Assembly: GCF_001653135.1 (NCBI RefSeq) | Contig: NZ_BDDS01000003.1 | Coordinates: forward strand, 1 to 64,000 | DNA: 64,000 bases | Source of the DNA: Pseudoalteromonas neustonica | GTDB taxonomy: Bacteria > Pseudomonadota > Gammaproteobacteria > Enterobacterales > Alteromonadaceae | Reading direction: 5' to 3' | In this document: in pieces, positions 8,735-17,109 of the stretch | Position numbering within the stretch: position 1 is the stretch's first letter | How the letters are laid out: every line of letters begins with the position of its first letter | Notes under the pieces: model-generated | The model's input: only the letters and a program-made list of their open reading frames with translations | Databases searched by the model: none | What the model was told of the DNA's origin: nothing | Position numbers and translations under genes: made by a program

Positions 8735-11700
8735 TCATCGACTGTTTTCCCCCTCTTTATTCGCTTTCACGCTCTGCGCTTGCTCAAATATTTCTTTGTA
8801 CACTTCATCGCGGCTGATTGGTGGGTACTTAAATTTAGCCAGTATTAAAATAAGCTCTACTCTTAGGGATGATTTAATGTCTTCGCGGTGGTTCCAATCT
8901 ACAAATTTCACCTTGTCGTCTACGATTACTTTTACCGCTTGGGCAAGCTCAATGAGCTTATCTTCGGGGTAGTCAAAGTCGTATTTAACGGCAAGTGCTT
9001 TTAATGCATCGTAAAAGCCTTTTTCTTCAATATCAATGCCTAGCTCGTCGCCGGCGTTCATTTCGTCGCGTACGCTGTAAATCATATCAACCATGCTTTC
9101 TGAAAAGTCATCTAGTACGCTGCTTACCAGTACGTCATCTTCTTTTCGCTCGTTGTAGCGTTGAACTAGCGATTCAAAGCGTTTAGTAAAGTCGATGCCT
9201 TGGGTTTGGTTTACTCTTTTAAGCTCGCCAATGGCTTTGGCTAACATTTGTTGCAGTATTTTAATTTTGGTATTGGGGAGTTTTATTTTTTCTATTTTGG
9301 CGATGTAGTCGTCATTAAAAATGTCGATTTCGCCGCCGTCTTCATTACCGAGTTTAAATACTTCTTCTACGCCGTCGCTTTGTAGGGCTTCGGCTATCAT
9401 TTCGCGTACTTTGGCGTTCATTTGCGCGGTATCGGGCGCTTCGCCTTTGGTTAGCTTGTAAATAATAGAGCGAATAGCGAGGTAAAAGTGAATGTGGTTA
9501 CGCTCGTTTTCGTTAATTTTTTCACTACCACAACATACATCGTAAGCGGCTTTTAAACGCTTAACTAAATCCATAAAGCGTTTTCGGCGCTTTTCGGTAA
9601 TAAGCGCAAACTCGGCTGCGTGGTTTAAACTATTTAGCTGCGTAACTGCTTCGCCTGTAAAGTAAGGGCTGCTGTCAAATTTATGAAATAACTCGGCAAG
9701 TAATGCTAGGTGGTTTTTTACTTCTATAACCGACGCGGTAATGTCTTCAAAGTTGGTTTCGTCTGTTTTTGAATACTGCGCTAACGCTTTATTCATTTCA
9801 GATTTAATACCAATGTAATCGACTACCAAGCCTTTATCTTTGCCTTCAAACTGGCGGTTAACGCGCGAAATAGTTTGTATTAAGCTGTGCTTTTGTAGTG
9901 GTTTATCTATGTACATGGTATCTAAAAATGGCACGTCAAAACCGGTTAGCCACATGTCTACCACTATGGCTATTTTAAAGTTTGAATGTTTGTTTTTAAA
10001 TTGCTTATCAAGCTCTTTACGCTCGTCTTTACTGCCGAGTAAATTATACAAGCGTGCGACGTCGTCTTTACCACGGGTCATCACCATTTTTACTTTTTCA
10101 GAAGGGGCTGCAATACGGCCTTCGCTAATAGCACGCTTTCGCTCGGTATCCGATAAATTTTGCGCGTTATCCTGCTCGTTTAAAGAGTCGACTACATCAA
10201 ACCAATCTGGGCGTAATTCTTCTAATTCTTGATACAACTGATAAGCAATGCCACGCGAGCTGCACACAAACATTGCCTTACCTGCAACTGTTGAGCATTC
10301 TTCAACACGTTTTTCGTAGTGCTGTACAAAATCTTTTGCTAACACTTTAATACGGTCTGGGTCACCTAGAATGCTATTCATGTTGGCGGTGGCTTTTTTA
10401 CTGTCTTCTATTTGCAGCTCGTTACTGCCAGCATCGGCGCATTCTTTGTAATAGGCTTCAATTTCGGCCAGCTTACTGTTGTTTAAACACACCTTAGCCG
10501 CGCGGCCTTCGTAAACTATGCGCACGGTTATTTCATCTTTAACCGACTCAGTCATAGTGTACGAGTCAACCACTTCACCAAACACATCTAAAGTCGCGTC
10601 GACTGGCGTGCCGGTAAAACCAACATAGGTGGCATTGGGCAGTGAGTCGTGCAGGTATTTAGCAAAACCAAAGGTTTTTCTCACTCCGGCATTAGGGCCT
10701 TTGTCGGTAATAGTAATTTTTTGATCAAGATTAACTTGGCTGCGATGCGCCTCATCAGAAATACAAATAACGTTAGTGCGATCAGTTAATAACTGAGTGT
10801 CTTCGGTGAACTTATGAATAGTAGTTAAAAATACACCGCCACTGTTACGCCCAGCTAGTAACTCTCGTAAGTGAGTACGGCTGGTGACTGTTTTAACTGT
10901 GTCGTCGCCAATGTAGGTTTTAGCATTACCAAACTGCTGGGAGAGTTGATCGTCTAAATCGGTGCGGTCGGTAATTAAAATAATGGTGGGGCTTTTAAGT
11001 TCAACGCTTTTCATTAATAAGCGTGTTAAAAATTGCATGGTGTAACTTTTACCACACCCCGTTGCGCCAAAGTACGTACCACCTTTACCATCACCTTGTG
11101 GCTTTAAATGCCGTTTTATATTTTCGAACAATTTATTAGCCGCATAATATTGCGGGTAACGCGGTACTATTTTTATCTCTTTTTTGCCCGCGTTTTTATT
11201 ACTAGAATCAGGAAAAAACACAAAGTTGCGCATTACATCGCGCAAGCGCGCTTTATCAAACAAGCCCTGCAATAAGGTATGTAACGAGTTAATACCCTCT
11301 TGCGCGGTTAGCTCTTGCCCCGTTACTTTGCCCCACGAGTAAAAAAACTGATAAGGCGCAAATAAGTTACCCATTTTATTGTTTACGCCATCACTTATAA
11401 CGCACAAGGTATTAAATACAAATAACTGCGGAATAGCGCGTCTGTAGCGCACCGTTAACTGCTCATACGCTTCAAATATAGGGGCTTGCTCGCGTATCGC
11501 ACTTTTAAATTCAAACACCACCAGCGGCAAGCCATTCACATATAAAATGCCATCGGGAATGCGCAGTTCAATATTGTCGTAGCTTGTGGGGCTTTCTATT
11601 TCTAACTGGGTAACAAAGCGGTAAATGTTGTCGTCTTGCAGGTAAGTAACGCTGGCTTCATTTACATTATCGAGAGCCATATTATCCAAAGCAGCCATAG

Positions 11701-12121
11701 CACTGCCTGCTATTAGGCTGCTTTTAATACCTTGCTCAACGTTGTCGTAGTCAAGCAGCTGAATATACAAATCCTTTTGCGCCGCACTACCTGCCACCAT
11801 GCCACGCTCGCGACTCAGTACTTCTCGTTTAAGTACTTCCCGTTTAAGTAAAAAGCCATCACTGAGCCACTTACAAAAGGTTTTATTACTCTCATATAAA
11901 TCACTGGCTGGCAGCTTTTCAAGCTTTGCAATAATTGAGTCTACTTCACCGGTGGTCATATTATTGTTAGCGTAGCGTTTGGTTAAAAAAGCACGGAGGT
12001 CGTCTTTAATTAAAACGTCACTATTATTGCGGGTGAGCTGCCCGCCCAATAAATGCGGGTAGCCTTGCTCACCTAATAGCTCAACCACCGCGTGTTCTAA
12101 TTTGGCTTCAGTAAATTTCAT
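8735..12121 (-). CDS. hsdR: Type I restriction enzyme R subunit (HsdR)
   Basis: The motor and nuclease subunit of a type I restriction-modification complex, about 1128 aa. An N-terminal PD-(D/E)xK nuclease is visible as PDGILYVNG followed by VVFEFKSA (about residues 188-205). It is followed by the SF2 helicase core with Walker A GATGCGKS (about 352), DEAH box ISDEAHRS (about 453) and TGTPVD, and then a C-terminal HsdM/S-binding region. I use the ATG at 12121 (AAGGA 7 nt upstream) rather than the TTG one codon earlier. It follows hsdS by 63 bp in the same direction and ends 87 bp before the operon of the unknown, PLD and SNF2 genes. No frame disruption is visible, so restriction is probably active. 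Confidence 0.95.
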   Translation of the reverse strand: MKFTEAKLEHAVVELLGEQGYPHLLGGQLTRNNSDVLIKDDLRAFLTKRYANNNMTTGEVDSIIAKLEKLPASDLYESNKTFCKWLSDGFLLKREVLKREVLSRERGMVAGSAAQKDLYIQLLDYDNVEQGIKSSLIAGSAMAALDNMALDNVNEASVTYLQDDNIYRFVTQLEIESPTSYDNIELRIPDGILYVNGLPLVVFEFKSAIREQAPIFEAYEQLTVRYRRAIPQLFVFNTLCVISDGVNNKMGNLFAPYQFFYSWGKVTGQELTAQEGINSLHTLLQGLFDKARLRDVMRNFVFFPDSSNKNAGKKEIKIVPRYPQYYAANKLFENIKRHLKPQGDGKGGTYFGATGCGKSYTMQFLTRLLMKSVELKSPTIILITDRTDLDDQLSQQFGNAKTYIGDDTVKTVTSRTHLRELLAGRNSGGVFLTTIHKFTEDTQLLTDRTNVICISDEAHRSQVNLDQKITITDKGPNAGVRKTFGFAKYLHDSLPNATYVGFTGTPVDATLDVFGEVVDSYTMTESVKDEITVRIVYEGRAAKVCLNNSKLAEIEAYYKECADAGSNELQIEDSKKATANMNSILGDPDRIKVLAKDFVQHYEKRVEECSTVAGKAMFVCSSRGIAYQLYQELEELRPDWFDVVDSLNEQDNAQNLSDTERKRAISEGRIAAPSEKVKMVMTRGKDDVARLYNLLGSKDERKELDKQFKNKHSNFKIAIVVDMWLTGFDVPFLDTMYIDKPLQKHSLIQTISRVNRQFEGKDKGLVVDYIGIKSEMNKALAQYSKTDETNFEDITASVIEVKNHLALLAELFHKFDSSPYFTGEAVTQLNSLNHAAEFALITEKRRKRFMDLVKRLKAAYDVCCGSEKINENERNHIHFYLAIRSIIYKLTKGEAPDTAQMNAKVREMIAEALQSDGVEEVFKLGNEDGGEIDIFNDDYIAKIEKIKLPNTKIKILQQMLAKAIGELKRVNQTQGIDFTKRFESLVQRYNERKEDDVLVSSVLDDFSESMVDMIYSVRDEMNAGDELGIDIEEKGFYDALKALAVKYDFDYPEDKLIELAQAVKVIVDDKVKFVDWNHREDIKSSLRVELILILAKFKYPPISRDEVYKEIFEQAQSVKANKEGENSR

Positions 12122-12184
12122 CAAACATCCTTATTGTTGTTTTTGTGGCCTTTAAACGCTCAGCTAAGTTTATTAATCTACTAT

Positions 12185-13750
12185 TTATTCATCGGTGGCT
12201 ACATCAGGTATTTGTAATTCGCCAGAGATGAGTTTGGGTAGTAAAGTGTCGCGGAGTTTAATAAGCTCTGCGTTTTGCCGATTGTTCATTAATATTTTAT
12301 CAAATAATGAGGTTACAGCTTTACCAAATTCTTTAGTCAGTTTATCACCTGAGAATGGTAGTAAAATAGATTTAAACGTTTCACGAGTTATAGTATTAAA
12401 AACTGATCCATGACCTCTTTTCTGTAGGTCAGAAACTTGGTGCCTCGTAAGGTAGTATATAAATTCATCCGATATATTATTAATGCCATTAATACCATAA
12501 CAGGACTGATTCATAGCCATAGGTGTACCTACAAATGCACATTTCCCAACGGTTCCTCGTGCGCTTATGATGGTAGTACCGACGCGAAGTATTTTTGTGG
12601 ATGATTTATCTACACCTAACTGCGTAACATGCTTTTCCGTATCAACAACAAATACATCGCTATCTTGAGGTGCATCAACTACCGAAAACCAAGGAATGTC
12701 ACCGTTCCAATACTCTTCAACACTCGTTTTAGGTGTGCCTCCACCAATTAATATAATTAATGACTCTAGAGGAAGTACTTCCCACCCCTTTGGTATCCAG
12801 CCTAGTTGTTCGTTGTGTTCGAATTCATTGGGGAAGTGGGCGTGGGTATTGGCGTGTTGCGCTAATATGTGAGGGTTGGCGTTAAAGTTTGCTTTAACGG
12901 GTGTTTCAGCGGCTTTTTCTGAAACTTGCACTGCTGCTTGTGTTGCTTCTTTTGTTGATAGCTGTGCTTGTAGCTCGTGAGCAAGCGCACTGAGTGACGC
13001 TTTGCATTCGGCCGCATTTTCTAAGCTGTTCAGTGCCGCTAAGCGGCGCTGTGCTTTTAGTATTAACTCGCCAGGCAGACTAGTTTCAAGGTTTTCTAAC
13101 TTAAAATCAACGCTCGCAAGTAGGTTGTCGAACACCGGATCAAAGTCAACAAACCAGCTTTTAAATAACGCCTGCGCCATTTGCTCTAAGGTTTGGTTGG
13201 TTTTTTGATTGAGTTCTATTTTTTCGTTTAGGTTGCCAATATTTTTCTCAATGAATGCTCTCTCATGCGCGAGCGGTATGGGAATAGGTACCTGTTTTAC
13301 ATCTGATAGATTTAAAGTTTTTTGGACTGTAGTATTTGCTCGTGAGTCCAAAAAGTATTTTGTAAAAGTGGAATCTAAACAGATTTTTATCCAACCAGCA
13401 CTTACTGTGTTATCACCTCTTATCACAGCAACAGCTCTAGCAACATTCCAACCTTCGTACTCTTTAGGCACAATGTAGGTAAGCCCTGTTGAACCGACTA
13501 AAGTCAACAATAAATCATTTTTTTTCAGGCTTGTTTTAAGTGATTTATTAGCAAGTTTAGGTGCAACTTTCATTACATTTGAAACATCAAGTCCAGAAGA
13601 AGTAAAGTTATTAACTCTAATAATTGGTATGCCGTCATTTTCATGCTTACCGGGTTGCACTATCCCGTAAGAAACATTCTTCTGAACTGTGAGTTCAACA
13701 AGAGTTTTTATCTCCCAGTGTTTTGGCAAGCTAAGTAAATTAGCATCCAT
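12185..13750 (-). CDS. hsdS: Type I restriction enzyme specificity subunit (HsdS)
   Basis: This specificity subunit of about 521 aa has two target-recognition domains (about residues 1-190 and 325-515). They are separated by conserved helical spacers: NQKTNQTLEQMAQALFKSWFV after the first domain, and a matching NNRQNAELIKLRDTLLPKL at the end. Both halves open with a recognisable phrase, LPKHWEIKTL and IPKGWEVLPL. The frame is open 25 codons further upstream, but those codons are an out-of-frame reading of an HsdM-tail copy (13740-13844). The ATG at 13750, inside the Tyr-Gly codons of that tail (TATGG), is the true start by homology and by analogy with the other junctions. Target sequence unknown. 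Confidence 0.93.
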   Translation of the reverse strand: MDANLLSLPKHWEIKTLVELTVQKNVSYGIVQPGKHENDGIPIIRVNNFTSSGLDVSNVMKVAPKLANKSLKTSLKKNDLLLTLVGSTGLTYIVPKEYEGWNVARAVAVIRGDNTVSAGWIKICLDSTFTKYFLDSRANTTVQKTLNLSDVKQVPIPIPLAHERAFIEKNIGNLNEKIELNQKTNQTLEQMAQALFKSWFVDFDPVFDNLLASVDFKLENLETSLPGELILKAQRRLAALNSLENAAECKASLSALAHELQAQLSTKEATQAAVQVSEKAAETPVKANFNANPHILAQHANTHAHFPNEFEHNEQLGWIPKGWEVLPLESLIILIGGGTPKTSVEEYWNGDIPWFSVVDAPQDSDVFVVDTEKHVTQLGVDKSSTKILRVGTTIISARGTVGKCAFVGTPMAMNQSCYGINGINNISDEFIYYLTRHQVSDLQKRGHGSVFNTITRETFKSILLPFSGDKLTKEFGKAVTSLFDKILMNNRQNAELIKLRDTLLPKLISGELQIPDVATDE

Positions 13751-13844
13751 ATCCCAACGCCTCCGCATTTTCACGAATAGTTTTATCAAGCGCTTGCGCT
13801 TCGCCGATTTGGCTACAAACTTCACACCCCATTTGTTTATTCAT
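13740..13844 (-). pseudogene. HsdM C-terminal tail copy upstream of hsdS (34 codons)
   Basis: An ORF of 34 codons reads MNKQMGCEVC, then SQIGEAQALDKTIRENAEAL and GYGC. It matches the last residues of HsdM (SQMNQADELDNAIRKNLQAL followed by GYG). Its ATG overlaps the stop of the upstream DUF1016 gene (ATGAATAA) and its TAA overlaps the start of hsdS (ATGGATGCTAA). It may be translated as a coupling peptide or be a recombination scar that preserved the original hsdM/hsdS junction. Confidence 0.75.
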
Positions 13845-14892
13845 CATCTTGGCCTTTAACTTGCTGATTAAGCAATTGCGCTTGCACACGTTCGCGCTCT
13901 TTTTGGAGTTCTATGCGTAATTCTTCTTCGCTCGGTAGATGCGCTAAATATTTTGCAGCAAACAGCTGTTTTTGGTCGCTCAGTACAGAGTATTTTACAA
14001 CGGCTTCGCTTTTTTCACTGCATAAAACAAGGCCAATAGTAGGATTATCGTCGCTGCTGGTGTGTAAGTCATCGTACAAGCGAATATAGGTGTCCATTTG
14101 GCCTATATCTTGGTGTTTGAGTTTGCCAATTTTTAAGTCGAGCAATAAAAAACACTTGAGTTTAAAATTATAAAAAACGAGGTCGATATAAAAGTCTTCA
14201 TCATCAAAACGAATGCGTTTTTGGCGCTCTACAAAAGCAAAGCCTTTACCTAGCTCTAATAAAAACTGTTGTAGGTTATTTATAATGCCTTGCTCTAGGT
14301 CGTTCTCTTGATAGCTTTTGTCTTGCAGGTTTAAAAAATCTAAAATGTAGGGATCGCGCAGGTAGTCTTTTGCGGACTCTGCCAATACTTGTGTGTTTTG
14401 TTGGGCTTCTTGCTCTACGGGTTGTTTGTTTTTACTTGAGAGTAAACGCTCGTAGTAAAGCGTACCAATTTGGCGTTCTAACGCGCGTACACTCCAGTTT
14501 TGTTGACTGGCCTCATGCATATACCATAAGCGGGCATTTTCATTTTCAATGCGGATAAGCGTTGAATAATGCGACCAACTCAATTTGGCAGACACTGTCT
14601 GCCATTTTGAAAAGGCTAAATAAAAACTGCGCATATTGCGTAAGTTTCGACTTGAATATCCCTTACCAAATTGTGCGGTTAATTGTGTTGAGAGCAACGC
14701 AAGTTGTGTTTTTCCATATTCAGCTCGTGTTGCTCCTTGCTGCTCTTGTTCAACAATTAACCGTCCAATTTGCCAATAGGCGTTCACCATAGCGTGATTA
14801 ACGGTTTGTTTAACCTGTTTACGCGCTTGCTCGATAACCTGTTTAATTTCTATTAATATGGCGGGGTTATCTAATGCGTTACTATTTTCCAT
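13837..14892 (-). CDS. DUF1016 (YhcG-like) PD-(D/E)xK nuclease, full length
   Basis: This 351-aa protein has an N-terminal DUF1016 domain (about residues 10-165, with AYWQIGRLIVE and LRNMRSFYLAF) and a C-terminal PD-(D/E)xK nuclease domain. Catalytic-type residues are visible in FYIDLVFYN and LLLDLKIGKL (about residues 230-260), followed by GQMDTYIRLYDD. The family is often found near or inside restriction loci. Its ATG overlaps the stop of a 40-codon HsdM-tail ORF (ATGGAAAATAG), and its own stop overlaps the ATG of the next tail copy. Expression is therefore likely coupled through the whole hsd operon. Probable role: accessory nuclease of the RM locus; the target is unknown. Confidence 0.88.
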   Translation of the reverse strand: MENSNALDNPAILIEIKQVIEQARKQVKQTVNHAMVNAYWQIGRLIVEQEQQGATRAEYGKTQLALLSTQLTAQFGKGYSSRNLRNMRSFYLAFSKWQTVSAKLSWSHYSTLIRIENENARLWYMHEASQQNWSVRALERQIGTLYYERLLSSKNKQPVEQEAQQNTQVLAESAKDYLRDPYILDFLNLQDKSYQENDLEQGIINNLQQFLLELGKGFAFVERQKRIRFDDEDFYIDLVFYNFKLKCFLLLDLKIGKLKHQDIGQMDTYIRLYDDLHTSSDDNPTIGLVLCSEKSEAVVKYSVLSDQKQLFAAKYLAHLPSEEELRIELQKERERVQAQLLNQQVKGQDDE

Positions 14893-15004
14893 AACCCAGT
14901 GCCTCTAAGTTTTGTCGAATAGCATTGTCTAGCGCATCGCTTTGGCTCATTTGGCTATAAAGGGTTTGGCTAAATGCGAGTTGTTTATATTTATGATTTT
15001 TCAT
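14882..15004 (-). pseudogene. HsdM C-terminal tail copy upstream of the DUF1016 gene (40 codons)
   Basis: The ORF encodes MKNHKYKQLA, then FSQTLYSQMSQSDALDNAIR and QNLEALGYGK. It is clearly homologous to the end of HsdM, which contains LSQTLYSQMNQADELDNAIR followed by KNLQALGYG. Its ATG overlaps the end of the upstream ATPase gene and its TAG lies within the start of the DUF1016 gene. The 40-codon frame is intact. Either a short translated linker that couples translation, or a duplicated recombination footprint. Confidence 0.8.
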
Positions 15005-16511
15005 TGTTTAACACCTGCCAATATCCGTCTTTGTTTGAACCAATCCGTTTTATTACCTTATGGTCTTTTAACCATTTAATATGACGTTCAACCGTCGCCG
15101 TGCCCACATTAAGCCGTTTAGCGAATACTTTTGTAGACAATGAAGGCGAGTGCTTAATACACGTTAACAATGGCTGAATATTTTTAGGAACAACCGAACT
15201 ATGATTTATTCCATCATTTATTCCATCATTTATTCCATCATTTATTCCATCATTTATTCCATCATTTATTCCATCATTTATTCCATCATTTATTCCATCA
15301 TTTATTCCATCATTTATTCCATCACTCGCTACTGATACTTCATTACTACTTTGTATTTTTCTTGGAAACTCCCAATCGGTAAAATCACCTGACTCAGAAA
15401 ACACTGGTAAACCGATGTTCGCCTTGGTGCAATACTCTTTTATTCTTTGTATACCGCTGCCCCACTGCTCAACTAAGTCCAGCTCCTTAAATACTCTTGC
15501 AATTACCGTATTGCGAATTTCAGAGCGACCTTTTAACGCATCAAGCATAGTTAATCCATTTGGTAAACCGCCTGGCGATACAATATTTACAATATCATCG
15601 TAAATACCTATTTTTATATCTCGTCCAAAATTGCTGTAATCTCGATGCATTACCGCATTGAGTAATGCTTCTCGAATTGCTGGAAATGGGATTTCAAAGG
15701 TATCGGTGCGTTGCAGCCCCAGTACCTCTGCGCGTAAATGAAGATGGTTTTTTATAAATAATTCTGCGTTTTCTATTTGCTGAAAAAGATCACCCGTGTA
15801 CTCTTTTTTATCTAAAAAGATAGACATAGTGGTGCCTTTAAATCGGCTACATTTTATTTCTACATGCTCATAAAAGCCTAATAAGATTAACAAGCCATGT
15901 GTGGGGTAAAGCGTATTATTATCGTTTTTGACCAGCTTTAAACTTAATAACTTTTCTGGCGTTAATGGTTTACCATGCGCTGCAAAACGCTGTTGAAGTG
16001 GCGTTAAATCAAGGGTTGATAAATCCACTTCGTAATTAATAAGTGAGTCAAAGCTAATATGGTTACGCTGGCGTTCAAGCTCTATCACTTGCGCCTGACT
16101 GACTAGGCGATTAGTGGCACCAATACGTTGATAACAACCCAGCTCTTTGCCTTTACTCTTTAAATAATAAGGGAGTAATGCTCCGCGCTGCACTTCTATT
16201 ACTAATAACTCAACCCCGTTAATATTCTCTATATATATATTAGGTAATAGCGTAGGCGCAACCAGCTCATGCATTGTTGAACTAATTTTATCCATTAATT
16301 CAAATAGGTCAAAATGTTGCAAACCTATAAGCGTTCTATTATCAGAAACGCCTATAACCAACTTTCCACCCGCAGAGTTGGCAAACGAGATAATGCTTTT
16401 AACCCACTCTTTACTGGTTGGTAATTGCACTTTAAATTCTAAACTTTTGCTTTCACCTTGTTCTATTTCATGCAATAAAGGATGTTTATTTTCCATTGCA
16501 TCGCTCTCCAT
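14991..16511 (-). CDS. AlbA/Schlafen-type ATP-binding protein (AlbA_2 with HATPase_c_4) with winged helix
   Basis: This protein of about 506 aa has an N-terminal AlbA_2/Schlafen-like domain (SLEFKVQLPTSKEWVKSI, then FANSAGGKLVIGVSDN, about residues 20-65), a central region with an ATPase-like fold (REALLNAVMHRDYS near residue 290) and a C-terminal winged helix (about 450-500). Between them lies a stretch of ten DGIN units. I choose the ATG at 16511, 13 codons inside the longest frame, because it falls in a TATGGAGAG junction equivalent to the other cargo starts in this locus. Members are annotated as putative transcriptional regulators or DNA-binding ATPases and are common passengers of hsd loci. 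Its function here is uncertain. Confidence 0.85.
   Translation of the reverse strand: MESDAMENKHPLLHEIEQGESKSLEFKVQLPTSKEWVKSIISFANSAGGKLVIGVSDNRTLIGLQHFDLFELMDKISSTMHELVAPTLLPNIYIENINGVELLVIEVQRGALLPYYLKSKGKELGCYQRIGATNRLVSQAQVIELERQRNHISFDSLINYEVDLSTLDLTPLQQRFAAHGKPLTPEKLLSLKLVKNDNNTLYPTHGLLILLGFYEHVEIKCSRFKGTTMSIFLDKKEYTGDLFQQIENAELFIKNHLHLRAEVLGLQRTDTFEIPFPAIREALLNAVMHRDYSNFGRDIKIGIYDDIVNIVSPGGLPNGLTMLDALKGRSEIRNTVIARVFKELDLVEQWGSGIQRIKEYCTKANIGLPVFSESGDFTDWEFPRKIQSSNEVSVASDGINDGINDGINDGINDGINDGINDGINDGINDGINDGINHSSVVPKNIQPLLTCIKHSPSLSTKVFAKRLNVGTATVERHIKWLKDHKVIKRIGSNKDGYWQVLNNEKS
15205..15324. repeat. 12-bp tandem repeat x 10 inside the ATPase gene (DGIN repeats)
   Basis: Ten uninterrupted, identical copies of TTTATTCCATCA (plus strand) encode Asp-Gly-Ile-Asn repeats on the minus strand. 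The unit is a multiple of three, so copy-number changes lengthen or shorten the linker between the ATPase part and the winged helix without breaking the frame. Confidence 0.97.
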
Positions 16512-17109
16512 AATTCTGCGTTTCCACGATTTTAAGGATCGCTTTACCAAGCCCTAATAAGAACGGTTGTAGGTTATTTATAATACCTTGCTCTACGGGT
16601 TGTTTGTTTTTACTTGAGAGTAAACGCTCGTAGTAAAGCGTACCAATTTGGCGCTCTAACGCACGCGCCGACCAATTTTGTAAAATGGCTTCATCTCGAT
16701 ACCAGTTGCGCGCACTTGAACTATCAACCCGTAATAGCACGCGATAATGCGTCCAGCTTAATTCGAGACGCACTGCGTCTCGTTTTTCAAAGGCGAGATA
16801 AAAGCGGCGCATATTACGCAGGTTGGTTATGTCAAATCCTCTGCCATAGTCTGTGCTGAGTTGCTGCGATAAACGTTTTAATGTTGCTTTGCCGTAGGCT
16901 GCGCGTGTTTCACCGCCTTGCTCATCTTCTACAATTAAGCGCCCTATTTGCCAATACGCTTGTAGCATGGCGGTATTAACAGTTTGTTTAACTTGCCCAC
17001 GGGCTTGCTCAACAATGCGGCGAATATCAACTAATAAGAGCTCGTTTTGAGTCGATGGCTGTTCTTCACTATGAGTCATTACGTTTTGCTCCATCACGCT
17101 CTTCACCAT
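16486..17109 (-). pseudogene. Truncated DUF1016 gene without its nuclease domain
   Basis: This 207-aa frame matches the N-terminal DUF1016 domain of the intact neighbour (13837-14892) up to RALERQIGTLYYERLLSSKN. It then lacks 40 residues in frame and ends shortly after GIINNLQPFLLGLGK, so the PD-(D/E)xK domain is gone. Its last residues, AILKIVETQNYGERCNGK, weakly resemble an HsdM tail (AIRKNLQALGYGEERDG), which suggests a fusion to another tail copy. Its ATG lies in the Tyr-Gly codons of HsdM (TATGG), overlapping the hsdM end by 41 nt. It may be an inactive remnant or a DNA-binding domain acting alone. Confidence 0.75.

Noticed and set aside
9840-10232. 130-aa plus-strand frame opposite hsdR
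   Set aside because: Antisense to a well-supported conserved gene, no homology recognised.
15205-15324. CRISPR array
   Set aside because: The repeat is a 12-bp head-to-tail tandem without spacers and lies in an open coding frame.
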